From: Thiocystis minor
Lineage (GTDB): Bacteria; Pseudomonadota; Gammaproteobacteria; Chromatiales; Chromatiaceae
Direction: 5' to 3'
Assembly: GCF_016653465.1 (NCBI RefSeq)
Contig: NZ_NHSQ01000035.1
Coordinates: forward strand, 2,240 to 41,597
DNA length: 39,358 nt
A program made the translations under genes and the position numbers. Under the pieces are notes generated by a model. The model was given only the letters and a program-made list of their open reading frames with translations, was not told the DNA's origin and ran no database searches. Shown here in pieces: positions 27,935 to 37,200 of this stretch; the stretch's first letter is position 1, and the number at the start of each line of letters is the position of its first letter.

Positions 27935-28378
27935 ATGCTCAAGCAGCAAATCCAGGATGATATGAAAACCGCCATGAAGGCGGGCGACAAGGTCAGGCTC
28001 GGTGTCATCCGTCTGATGCTGGTCGCCATCAAGCAGCGCGAAATCGATGAACGCATCGAGCTTGACGATCCGCAGGTTCTGGTGGTGCTCGACAAGATGC
28101 TGAAGCAGCGCCGCGATTCCATCACCCAGTACAGTGCTGCCGGGCGCGAGGATCTGGCGGATGTCGAGCGCTTCGAGGTCGAGGTGATCCAGGGCTATCT
28201 GCCGACCGCCCTGACCGACGAAGAGCTGAACACGCTGCTCGACGCGGCCATCGCCAGCTCTGGCGCCGCCGCCATGAGCGACATGGGCAAGGTCATGGCC
28301 ATCGTCCGCCCGCAGGTTCAGGGCCGCGCCGACATGGGCGCCGTCAGCGCCATGGTCAAGCAACGACTCGCGGGCTGA
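27935..28378 (+). CDS. yqeY: GatB/YqeY domain-containing protein
   Basis: A 147-residue protein: MLKQQIQDDMKTAMKAGDKVRLGVIRLMLVAIKQREIDE at the start, with AGREDLADVERFEVEVIQGYLP in the middle and the C-terminal DMGKVMAIVRPQVQGRADMGAVSAMVKQRL. This is the YqeY family, related to the tRNA-binding tail domain of the GatB amidotransferase subunit; its role is not settled. It lies between rpsU and dnaG, as in many non-enteric gammaproteobacteria. Confidence 0.95.
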   Translation: MLKQQIQDDMKTAMKAGDKVRLGVIRLMLVAIKQREIDERIELDDPQVLVVLDKMLKQRRDSITQYSAAGREDLADVERFEVEVIQGYLPTALTDEELNTLLDAAIASSGAAAMSDMGKVMAIVRPQVQGRADMGAVSAMVKQRLAG

Positions 28379-28414
28379 TCCGCGCCGTTCCATCCCATCG
28401 CTTGCGACTCCGGC

Positions 28415-30163
28415 ATGGCTGGCAGAATTCCCCCCGAATTCATTGATGACCTGCTAGCGCGGACTGACATCGTCGATCTGATCGGTTCCCGCATCCAGCT
28501 CCGCAAGGCCGGCAAGGACTATCAGTCCCGCTGCCCCTTCCACGACGAAAAAACCCCGTCTTTCACCGTCAGCGCGGATAAGCAGTTCTATCATTGCTTC
28601 GGCTGCGGTGCCCACGGTTCCGCGATCGGCTTTCTCATGGAATACGATCACCTGCCATTCCGGGAGGCGATCGAGGAACTGGCCCAGCGGGCCGGGCTTG
28701 AGGTTCCGTCGAGCGGCGAAGCCGTGCCGGCCGCGCCCGATCAAACGCCACTGTTCAATCTGCTCGAACAGGCCGCCATCCTCTATCGCCAGCAACTGCG
28801 AGAGCATGCGGAGGCGTCCAGGGCGGTGGACTATCTGAAAGGCCGCGGACTGACTGGTGAGATCGCCGCCCGCTACGACCTCGGTTTCGCCCCGCCCGGC
28901 TACGACTTCATCCTGTCCCGGCTGGGCGCGGGCGCCGTCGAGCGCGAGCGTCTCATGACCTGCGGTCTGATCGCCGAACAGGACGGACGCCGCTACGACC
29001 GCTTTCGCGACCGCATCATGTTCCCGATCCGCGACCGCCGCGGGCGGGTCATTGGCTTCGGGGGACGGCTCCTCGGCGAGGGCAAGCCGAAATATCTGAA
29101 CTCGCCGGAAACGCCGATCTTTCACAAAGGCCGCGAGCTTTATGGTCTGTTCGAGGCCCAGCAGGCGAATCGCAAGCTGACCTCGCTGCTGGTGGTCGAG
29201 GGCTATCTGGACGTGATCGCACTCGCCCAGTTCGGCATCGGCAACGCGGTCGCCACGCTTGGTACCGCCACCACGCCCGAACACCTGCAACTGCTTCTGC
29301 GCACGGTCCCGGAGCTGATCTTCTGTTTCGACGGTGACCGCGCCGGGCGCGCGGCGGCCTGGAAAGCCCTGGAAACCGCGCTGCCACTGGTCACTGGCCA
29401 TCAGTCGATCCGTTTTCTCTTTCTGCCCGAGGGCGATGATCCGGACACGCTGGTTCGTCGCGAGGGCGCGGACGGCTTCGCGGCACACCTCAAAAAGGCA
29501 TCCCCGCTGTCGGAGTTTCTCATTGATCATCTGTCCGAGCAGGCCGAGATGACCAGCCTCGACGGTCGCGCCCAGCTTGTCCAGCTGGCCCGGCCATTGG
29601 TCGAGCGGCTGCCGACGGGCATCTACCGTGACCTGCTGAACAAACGACTGGCCGAACTCGCGGGGTTGGCCGATCCATCGGCCGCGCGCCCGACGCGCGC
29701 CCGCCGCCGGAGCCACCAGCCGGGCCAGCCCGGGCGTCTCAGTCTCGTCGCCCAGGCCATCGCGTTGCTGCTCGATCACCCAGAACTGGCTGCCGAAGCC
29801 GCACCACTGGACGGCGCCTGGCGCCGCACCCAGTCCCCCGGCACCGACATCCTGGTGCAACTGCTTGAGGCGCTTGCGGTCTACCCAGGTATGAATAAGG
29901 CAACCCTGCTTGAGCGTTGGCGTGAGCATCCGCATTTCGCGTATTTACAACGACTCAGCGTCGATCCTTTTCTACAGGATGTTGCCCAGGGGGACGTCGC
30001 CGCTGAGTTCGTCGGGGCCTTGAACCGACTGACCGAGGAAGTCCGCAAGGTGGAGCGGCATCGCCCGTTCAACCAGCGCAGCACCGCCGACTGGTCCGAC
30101 GAGGTGCGCGCGCGCGCGGAGCACGACGCTAAATCGGCTCGTGTGCGCCGCGACGAAACCTGA
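28415..30163 (+). CDS. dnaG: DNA primase
   Basis: DnaG makes RNA primers for replication. The 582-residue protein has a zinc-binding domain with C40, H43, C61 and C64 (CPFHDEKTPSF, CFGCGAHG). It has the RNA polymerase core with YDRFRDRIMFPIRDRRG and the TOPRIM motifs VVEGYLDVIAL and FDGDRAGRAA. The C-terminal helicase-binding domain contains many alanines and arginines (ARPTRARRRSHQ linker). The start ATG follows yqeY by 36 bp. The length matches the family. Confidence 0.97.
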   Translation: MAGRIPPEFIDDLLARTDIVDLIGSRIQLRKAGKDYQSRCPFHDEKTPSFTVSADKQFYHCFGCGAHGSAIGFLMEYDHLPFREAIEELAQRAGLEVPSSGEAVPAAPDQTPLFNLLEQAAILYRQQLREHAEASRAVDYLKGRGLTGEIAARYDLGFAPPGYDFILSRLGAGAVERERLMTCGLIAEQDGRRYDRFRDRIMFPIRDRRGRVIGFGGRLLGEGKPKYLNSPETPIFHKGRELYGLFEAQQANRKLTSLLVVEGYLDVIALAQFGIGNAVATLGTATTPEHLQLLLRTVPELIFCFDGDRAGRAAAWKALETALPLVTGHQSIRFLFLPEGDDPDTLVRREGADGFAAHLKKASPLSEFLIDHLSEQAEMTSLDGRAQLVQLARPLVERLPTGIYRDLLNKRLAELAGLADPSAARPTRARRRSHQPGQPGRLSLVAQAIALLLDHPELAAEAAPLDGAWRRTQSPGTDILVQLLEALAVYPGMNKATLLERWREHPHFAYLQRLSVDPFLQDVAQGDVAAEFVGALNRLTEEVRKVERHRPFNQRSTADWSDEVRARAEHDAKSARVRRDET

Positions 30164-30270
30164 TCGATCGTATTGATCTATGCTTACTCGTATAAAGATC
30201 GAAGCATTCCAGATGTTCGCTGACCGGGAGGACTCAAAATCGCATTTCCGCATGCAAGATCGGAATTCCA

Positions 30271-30279
30271 TGCTATGCT
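30271..30279 (+). promoter_or_regulatory. Candidate extended -10 promoter element of rpoD
   Basis: TGCTATGCT at 30271-30279 has the extended -10 layout (TGnTATnnT), about 50 bp ahead of rpoD. An inverted repeat TGCAAG / CTTGCA (30253-30283) surrounds it and could bind a regulator. No good -35 box is visible. The whole dnaG-rpoD gap is 167 bp. Confidence 0.35.
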
Positions 30280-30330
30280 TGCAAGTTCGCTTTTAATCCG
30301 CCTTCCGTTGCACCCCAGTCAAGGTATCCC

Positions 30331-32181
30331 ATGGATCAAGAACAGCAACAGTCTCAACTGAAGCAACTGATCGCCAAGGGCAAGGAACAAGGTTATCTGA
30401 CCTATTCAGAGGTCAACGATCATCTGCCTCCCGGCATCGTCGAGACTGATCAGATCGAAGACATCGTGCGCATGATCAACGACATGGGGATCATGGTCCA
30501 AGAGGTCGCCCCCGATGTCGTCGATCACACCCTGAGCGATTCCGCCGTCTCCGATGACGAGGCCGCCGAGGCCGCCGCCGCCGCGCTCGCGACGGTCGAC
30601 AGCGAATTCGGCCGCACCACCGATCCGGTGCGCATGTACATGCGCGAGATGGGAACGGTCGAACTGCTGACGCGCGAAGGCGAGCTGATCATCGCCAAAC
30701 GCATCGAGGACGGCCTCAATCAAGTCCTGGCCGCGCTGTCCGTCTACCCGCGTACCGTCGAAAAGCTCATCGAGATTTTCGGGCGCGTCGAACGCGAGGA
30801 GACCCGCCTGACCGACGTCATTTCCGGTTTCAACGACGGTGACGATGAGGTGGCCTTGCCCGTCGCCCACGTCCCCACGGAGCCGGACATTCAGGCCGAC
30901 AAGGCCGACACCGACCTCGAAGCCGATGCCGACGACGACGATGCCTCCACGGCGGTCGTGTATACCGGTCCGGATCCGGAAGACGCGGCCCAGCGCGCGG
31001 CGCTCCTGAGCGAGCGCTTCGACGTGCTCCGTGGCGCGCTGGAGGAATACGGTCGCGACGACGAGCGTTCCCGCGCCGCCATGGCCGAAGTCTCCGAGGT
31101 TTTTCTGCAATTCAAGCTGGTCGCGCCGGTCTTTCAGGAACTCACCGAGATCCTGCGGACCACCATCGCGCGGATTCGCGCGCAGGAACGTCTCCTCATG
31201 GCGCTCTGCATCGAACAGGCCGGCATGCCGCGCAAACTGTTCATCGACAGCTTCCCGAAAAACGAGGCCAATCCGGACTGGCTCGAACAGCAACTCGCGA
31301 GCGGCCAACCCTATGCCCCGCGTCTGGCCGAGCTTGCCCAGGATATCCGTCGTGCCCAGCGCAAGCTGCAGGAACTCGAACGCGAAAATATCCTGACCAT
31401 CGGCGAGATCAAGGAAGTCAACCGCAAAATGTCCATCGGCGAGGCCAAGGCCCGCCGCGCCAAGAAGGAAATGGTCGAGGCCAACCTGCGCCTCGTGATC
31501 TCGATCGCCAAGAAATACACGAATCGCGGGCTTCAATTTCTGGACCTCATCCAGGAGGGCAACATCGGTCTAATGAAGGCGGTCGATAAATTCGAGTATC
31601 GCCGTGGCTACAAATTTTCCACCTATGCCACCTGGTGGATTCGTCAGGCCATCACCCGCTCGATCGCCGACCAGGCGCGCACCATCCGCATTCCGGTGCA
31701 TATGATCGAAACGATCAACAAGCTCAACCGCATCTCCCGTCAGATGATCCAGGAGATGGGCCGCGAGGCCACCCCGGAAGAGTTAGCCATCCGCATGGAA
31801 ATGCCCGAGGACAAGGTTCGCAAGGTGCTCAAGATCGCCAAGGAACCCATCTCGATGGAGACCCCGATCGGCGACGACGAAGACTCGCATCTGGGCGATT
31901 TCATCGAGGACTCCGGCGTCATCTCCCCGGTCGACTCGGCCACGGCGGAGGGTTTGCGCGAAGCCACGCAAAACATGCTTGCCAGCCTGACCTCCCGCGA
32001 GGCCAAGGTGTTGCGCATGCGTTTCGGCATCGACATGAACACCGACCACACACTTGAAGAAGTTGGCAAGCAGTTCGATGTCACCCGCGAACGCATCCGC
32101 CAGATCGAAGCCAAGGCACTGCGCAAGCTGCGTCATCCGACGCGATCGGATAAACTGCGCAGTTTCCTCGACAACGAGTGA
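30331..32181 (+). CDS. rpoD: RNA polymerase primary sigma factor RpoD (sigma-70)
   Basis: The housekeeping sigma factor, 616 residues. Region 1.1 starts with [24 protein letters not shown]. Region 1.2 has [16 protein letters not shown]. An acidic non-conserved insert follows ([17 protein letters not shown]). Regions 2.1-2.4 include [20 protein letters not shown] and [18 protein letters not shown]. Regions 3 and 4 end in [17 protein letters not shown], the -35-binding helix. It is the last protein gene of the rpsU operon. The tRNA-Ile2 gene follows after 43 bp with no terminator between them. Confidence 0.98.
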   Translation: MDQEQQQSQLKQLIAKGKEQGYLTYSEVNDHLPPGIVETDQIEDIVRMINDMGIMVQEVAPDVVDHTLSDSAVSDDEAAEAAAAALATVDSEFGRTTDPVRMYMREMGTVELLTREGELIIAKRIEDGLNQVLAALSVYPRTVEKLIEIFGRVEREETRLTDVISGFNDGDDEVALPVAHVPTEPDIQADKADTDLEADADDDDASTAVVYTGPDPEDAAQRAALLSERFDVLRGALEEYGRDDERSRAAMAEVSEVFLQFKLVAPVFQELTEILRTTIARIRAQERLLMALCIEQAGMPRKLFIDSFPKNEANPDWLEQQLASGQPYAPRLAELAQDIRRAQRKLQELERENILTIGEIKEVNRKMSIGEAKARRAKKEMVEANLRLVISIAKKYTNRGLQFLDLIQEGNIGLMKAVDKFEYRRGYKFSTYATWWIRQAITRSIADQARTIRIPVHMIETINKLNRISRQMIQEMGREATPEELAIRMEMPEDKVRKVLKIAKEPISMETPIGDDEDSHLGDFIEDSGVISPVDSATAEGLREATQNMLASLTSREAKVLRMRFGIDMNTDHTLEEVGKQFDVTRERIRQIEAKALRKLRHPTRSDKLRSFLDNE

Positions 32182-32224
32182 TCCACAGGCGGCCAGGAAC
32201 GGCATGCTAAGCCCCACCGTATTC

Positions 32225-32300
<76 letters not shown>

Positions 32301-32311
32301 ATAAGACCTTG

Positions 32312-32348
32312 AAAACCCTTGTGTTCATGCCGGACGCAGGGGTTTTTT
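32312..32348 (+). terminator. Terminator after tRNA-Ile2
   Basis: Stem AAAACCCTTG / CAGGGGTTTT (one G-T pair) with a 15-nt loop, ending in a run of T to 32348. It closes the rpoD-tRNA transcript and marks the end of the conserved housekeeping segment. Confidence 0.75.
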
Positions 32349-32386
32349 ATGCCAGTCTAGCGGGGGTCTGGTCCATTTCTGGTCCC

Positions 32387-32956
32387 CGGAAAGCGGTGCG
32401 CGTGGAGGCGTGCGGGAGCGCGCACCACTGGGCGCGGGTGTTTCGCGAGTTCGGTCACGAGGTGCGTTTGATCGCCCCGCCGTTCGTCAAACCGTTCGTG
32501 AAGTCCAACAAGAACGATGCGGTGGACGCGGAGGCGATTGGCGAGGCGGTACAGCGGCCGAACAGGCGCTTCGTGGCCGTCAAGACCGTCGAGCCGCAGG
32601 ACATCCAGGCGATCCATCGGATGCGCAGCCTCACGGTCGAGCGGCGCACCGCTCAGGTCAACCTGGGGCGCGGTCTGCTGCTGGAGGATGGGATCGAGAT
32701 CCCCCAGGGGCGCGCGGCGCTGATGCGGCGCCTGCCCGAGATCCTCGAAGCGGCCGAGAACGGCTTGAGCGAACGCTTTCGCGCCGAACTGAATCGCCTG
32801 CTTGAGGAGTTGCGCCACCTCGATGCGCAAGTCGCCCATGATGACACCCAGCTTCAGGTCATCGCCCAGCGCGACGAGACCGCCCAACGGCTGATGACGA
32901 TCCCCGGCATCGGCGCCCTGATCGCGACGGCGTTGCTGGCCGCCATCGGCAACGAT
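32387..32956 (+). pseudogene. IS110-family transposase remnant, truncated at both ends
   Basis: About 190 codons of an IS110-type DEDD transposase. Present are VEACGSAHHWARVFREFGHE (second acidic residue), LIAPPFVKPFVKSNKNDAVDAEAI (third acidic residue and the KNDxxDAEAI motif), and the start of the transposase_20 domain, LMTIPGIGALIATALLAAIGND. The N-terminal part with the first Asp and the C-terminal serine region (SSGGK, GDRYLR) are missing. The frame continues into unrelated sequence after 32956. It is not an active element. It starts about 40 bp after the tRNA terminator; two copies of TCTGGTCC (32367, 32378) lie just before it. Confidence 0.85.
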
Positions 32957-33042
32957 CCATCAAGACGATGCCGGATAGATGGCTGCAACGGCGCTTTCTG
33001 CCCAACAACGATTTTCCTCTTGCATCGCGGGGCGGGCCATAG

Positions 33043-33077
33043 ATGGGAGCCAGCCGAGCGTCATGGGAGCCAGCCGA
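33043..33077. repeat. 15-nt direct repeat upstream of the RT gene
   Basis: ATGGGAGCCAGCCGA occurs at 33043-33057 and again at 33063-33077, a 20-bp period. A small hairpin GCCCT / AGGGC follows at 33091-33102. The stretch 32957-33219 holds no gene that I recognise. The repeat could be a protein-binding site, part of a small RNA, or a relic of an insertion. Confidence 0.7.
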
Positions 33078-33104
33078 AAAGATCGGGCATGCCCTAAAGG
33101 GCAA

Positions 33105-33132
33105 TTGTGCGCACGAATAAAAAGGTTATGCT
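33105..33132 (+). promoter_or_regulatory. Candidate promoter for the RT gene
   Basis: TTGTGC at 33105-33110 and TATGCT at 33127-33132 with a 16-bp spacer, in the only AT-rich patch between the IS110 remnant and the RT gene. The match to sigma-70 is moderate (3/6 and 4/6). It would give a leader of about 80 nt. Confidence 0.35.
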
Positions 33133-33219
33133 CTCGCCCCATTGCCCGTGGCCGACGCCGACCCGCGCCGGTCACCCCCGCTCAGCCCGATGGAAGTTTG
33201 CTTGAAGGAGTCGCCCAAC

Positions 33220-34257
33220 ATGTCGATATCGTCCTGGATCACCCGCCCGTTCCGCCGTCAGCCGACCCTGGCTGGACTCACCCCGCAACGCCTGCCGCTG
33301 CATCTGCTCTGGCGTCAGGTCTGGAGCATGGCCAATCTCGACGCGGCCTTTGACTGGCTGGGGGCGCAGACCGACGACGCCGGGGCGAACAGCGATGTCT
33401 GGGACTATCGCCGACACTGGGAGGCGCGGCGGGCGGCCTTGTCGGGCGAGCTGCAACGCGAGACCTTCCGCTTCCAGCCGGCGCGGATCGTCACCATCCG
33501 CACCGAGGCGGGCGACTGGGAACGGCGCGAGGTGCGCGCCGCCGAGGACCGCCTCGTCATCCGCGCCCTGGCGCAGGTGCTGCAACCGACCCTGGGCGCG
33601 GTGCTCTCGCCCCGCTGTACTCACCTCAAGGGCCACGGCGGGCTGCCTGGCGCGGTGCGCGAGACGCAGGACTGGCTCGCCGCCCATCCCGGGCAGCACG
33701 TCATCAAGTCCGATGTCCAGGGCTTTTACGCCCACATCGACCCTGTGATCCTGGCCGAACAACTGCGCTACCTGCTGCCGCATGAGCCGGCCCTGCACCG
33801 ACTGCTGTGGGCCTTTCTGCGGCGCACGGTGGAGGACGGCGGGCGCTACAGCGACTGCGAGCGGGGCCTGCCGCTGGGGGCCGCGCTCTCGCCGCTGCTG
33901 GGGGCGGTTTACCTCAGTCCGCTCGATGCGCTGGGCGCGCGCGAGGGTTTCTATCGGCGCTACATGGACGACTGGGTCTGGGTGCTGCCCAAGCGTCAGG
34001 GCTTGCGTCGGGCGCTGAAGGACCAGTCCGCTGTGTTGCAGGCGTTGCGCGTCACGATGCACCCCGACAAGACCTTCATCGGCCCGGTGGCTAGGGGGTC
34101 GACTTTCTCGGGTTCCACTGCCGGCCCACCGGCGTGCGGGTGTCGGACGCCAGCCGGTCACGGCGGGATGAGAAGCTCGCGCGGCTTTATGAGCAGGGTG
34201 CGTCGCAGGAACGCATTGCGCGGTATCTGGCCAGGTGGCTCGGGTGGGCGGGGATAG
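33220..34257 (+). CDS. Reverse transcriptase (RNA-directed DNA polymerase), C-terminus out of frame
   Basis: A retron/group-II-like RT of unassigned type. Domains in order: an N-terminal helical region (LTPQRLPLHLLWRQVWSM), ARIVTIRTEAGDWERREV, AAEDRLVIRALAQVLQP (RT1-2), IKSDVQGFYAHIDP (first catalytic Asp, near residue 165), GLPLGAALSPLLGAVYLSPLD (RT4), YMDDWVW (residues 248-254, catalytic Asp pair), and the thumb start MHPDKTFIG. ATG at 33220 has AAGGAG 9 bases upstream. After residue 293 this frame loses RT similarity and ends at TAG 34255. The true continuation (GVDFLGF and a basic tail) is in the -1 frame from 34098. The GLPLG and SPLL pattern lacks the DGR-type SQ. No intron maturase or endonuclease domain is seen. 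Confidence 0.88.
   Translation: MSISSWITRPFRRQPTLAGLTPQRLPLHLLWRQVWSMANLDAAFDWLGAQTDDAGANSDVWDYRRHWEARRAALSGELQRETFRFQPARIVTIRTEAGDWERREVRAAEDRLVIRALAQVLQPTLGAVLSPRCTHLKGHGGLPGAVRETQDWLAAHPGQHVIKSDVQGFYAHIDPVILAEQLRYLLPHEPALHRLLWAFLRRTVEDGGRYSDCERGLPLGAALSPLLGAVYLSPLDALGAREGFYRRYMDDWVWVLPKRQGLRRALKDQSAVLQALRVTMHPDKTFIGPVARGSTFSGSTAGPPACGCRTPAGHGGMRSSRGFMSRVRRRNALRGIWPGGSGGRG
34093..34254 (+). other. Frameshift site and displaced RT C-terminus
   Basis: At 34094-34098 there are five G (codons AGG GGG TCG). Slipping back one base on GGG gives AGG GGG GTC GAC, that is RGVDFLGF, the conserved FLGF-type motif of RT domain 7. The -1 frame continues as HCRPTGVRVSDASRSRRDEK and ends in ERIARYLARWLGW. 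The latter is a typical RT tail. It then passes directly into the next gene without a stop. Cause may be a lost G in the homopolymer, a sequencing error, or programmed slippage. Confidence 0.8.
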
Positions 34258-37200
34258 GGGTAGTGGGTGCGGTCATCACTGCCCGCGCGTGGGCCGACGG
34301 GGGGTTAGTGATTAGCGTCACAGCTCTGGCGGGGCAGCCATCTATGCCAACGTGGGTTGTGTACCACCCCGCTGGCTTCTTTTGCGGTGATGGGTTACTT
34401 CATGAAGCCTCCGTACATATCCCTAGCGCGGGTGCGACGGGGCCCACAGCATCGGGAGCACCTTCGCTGACCACTGAGTATCAAGGGCACTTTCTTGATT
34501 ATCTAGCGATAAGGTTAACCTTCGACGGTACCGCGAACTTCGGCTATGTGGGAACGGCGACCTATGCAGTGCCGGCTCCGATCATACCGGAGTGTACAGG
34601 GTGGCCCAGCGTAGTCGTAACTCTCACCGTCAATCCAGTGACTGCGGTGTATATTGACGATAACTGGGGGGGCTCCGCGAACGGGGCGACGCCGGCGCCC
34701 TCGTCCCTCACGGGCTTGATCTTCGGCAGCAACGCCTTCGCAACCATCGCGGACGGCCTGAACCAGGTGGCGCCGAACGGCAGCGTGACCGTCTATGGGG
34801 GAGAATACACAGCGGATTTCGCGATCGACAAGGCCCTCTCATCGTTCGAGATGGCTGTGAATCCGAGTGTTCCAGGCGAGACAAGCGTGAACATAACCGG
34901 GGATGTGACGCTGAACGCCGTCACGACCCTGGCGGCCGGGACGGTTAACGTCGTCTTTGCAGGGGAAATTCAAGGCCCTGACTCCTTATCGGTCAATAGC
35001 AGCGGCGTCACGCGGTTTCAGGCGGCGGTGGGTGGCACCGCGTCCCTGGCCAGTCTAACCACCGACGCCGCCGGGTCGACGCAGATCGGCGCGAACGTGA
35101 CGACTGCCGGGGCTCAGACGTACAACGATGCGGTGACCCTCACTGCCGACTCGGTCCTGACGTCCCCGTCTGGCGGGAACGTCACCTTTATGGGTCAAAT
35201 TAACGGCTCGACCTCAGGAGCCCAGGCGTTGACGGTCACTACAAACGGCACCACGGCGTATTACGGGGCGGTGGGTGCAAACACGAGCCTGAAAAATTTG
35301 ACCACCGACGGCGGTGGGACGATAGTGCTCGGCGGGAACGTGACGACCTCCTATGATCAAAGCTACGACGATTTGGTGTTCGTCCACGGCATCCGGACCC
35401 TGACGACCACGTTGGGTGGCACCGTCTCCTTTGAGGGGACAATCCACGGGAACTCTGGCGGTCCAGATGCGTTAAGGGTCAACAGCGTCGGCACTACGGC
35501 GTTTCAGGGTGCGGTGGATCGCCTGACCAGTCTGACCACCGACGCGGACGGGACGACGCGGATCGGCGCGAACGTGACGACAACCGGGGATCAGACGTAC
35601 AACGATGCGGTGACCTTCACTGGCAACTCGGTCCTGTTGTCCACGTCGAACGGGAACGTCTCCTTTAGGGAAATTGATGGCGCGACTGCCGGAGCCCAGG
35701 ATTTGCAGGTCACGAGCAGCGGCACCACGGCGTTTATGGGGGCGGTGGGCGGCACCACGTCACTGGCCAGTCTAACCACCGACGCCGCCGGGTCGACGCG
35801 GATCGGCGCGAACGTGACGACTGACGGGGCTCAGACGTACAACGATGCGGTGACCATCACCGCCGACACGATCCTGACGGCTCCTTCTGTCGCCTTTGCC
35901 CAGAGCCTCTCCCTGGGGACCGGCGATCAGATTGTGACGCTGCAAGTGCCCTCAGCACCCCCTGCGCTGAACGGTGTGGTGATGAACCTGCACAAAAGTG
36001 GTTCAACCCTGACCAGCGACCAACTGAACACCAACACCACCACCACCTTGACCTATGGCGGTCCGCTCACCGTAACCGCCAGTGGTGATCCGCTGGCGCA
36101 GGGCGACCTGTTCGACCTGTTCGACGCCGCCAGCTTCAGTGGCGCCTTCTCGTCACTGACCCTACCGCCGCTGCTCACACCCGGATTGCGGTGGCGTGCG
36201 GGCACACTGGACAACACGGGCGCGATCGAGGTCTCCTCCGCCATCGTTACGAATAGCAACGACAGCGGCCCGGGCAGTTTGCGCGCGGCCATCGCGACCG
36301 CCGAGGCGGGCGACAGGATGACGTTCAGCAACGATGTGTCGATCAACCTCGCCACGCCGCTGACGCTGACCCAGAACCTGACGCTCGATGGGACCGGGCA
36401 TCGGGTGACACTCGACGGCCAGAACACGACGCCGATCTTCGTCGTCGACACTGGCGCCACCGTGACCCTGGACCGACTGACCCTGACCCAGGGCCGCGCG
36501 ACCACCGGCGGGGCGCTCCAGAACAACGGCGGCACGGTCACGATCCGTCACAGCACGTTCACGGGCAACACCGCGACCAATACGGGCGGCGCGCTCTACA
36601 ACGAGACCGGGACCCTGAACGTCATCAATAGCACCTTCGCTGGCAACAACGCCCCCAGCGGCGCGAGCCTGGCCAGCGCTGGCGGCGCCGTGACGCTGCT
36701 CAATAGCAGCCTTGCCGGCACGGCGCCCGGCGGTGAACTCGCCGTCATGGGCGGGACGGTCAGCCTCACCAACAGCCTGATCGACAACGATAACGCCACC
36801 TGCGCCGGCCCCGTCACCGTCACCAATGGCGGGCACAATCTCGATCGCCGCGCCGACTGTGGGTTTGCCGCTAGTCACGGCTCGCTGAGCGACACCGACC
36901 CCCGGCTCGGCACCCTGGGCGATTACGGCGGCGTCACCCAGACCCTGCCGCTGCTGCCCGGCAGTCCGGCCATCGGCGCCGGCGATCCCGATGCTTGCGC
37001 GGAGGTCACCACCGTCAACGGCCTCGACCAGCGCGGCATCGCCCGCCCGCCAGGCGCGGTCTGCGATATCGGCGCCTTCGAGTCCCAGGGTTTCACCCTG
37101 GCCGCGAGCGGCGGCAGTGGTCAGAGCACCCCCGTCAGCACCGCCTTTACACAGCCGCTGGCGGTGACGGTGAGCGCGAAACCCGGCAGTCAGGAGCCGG

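Noticed and set aside
32957..33219. Retron msr-msd
   Set aside because: No pair of inverted ends with a priming guanosine was recognisable, and the RT box is YMDD with no retron-type effector.
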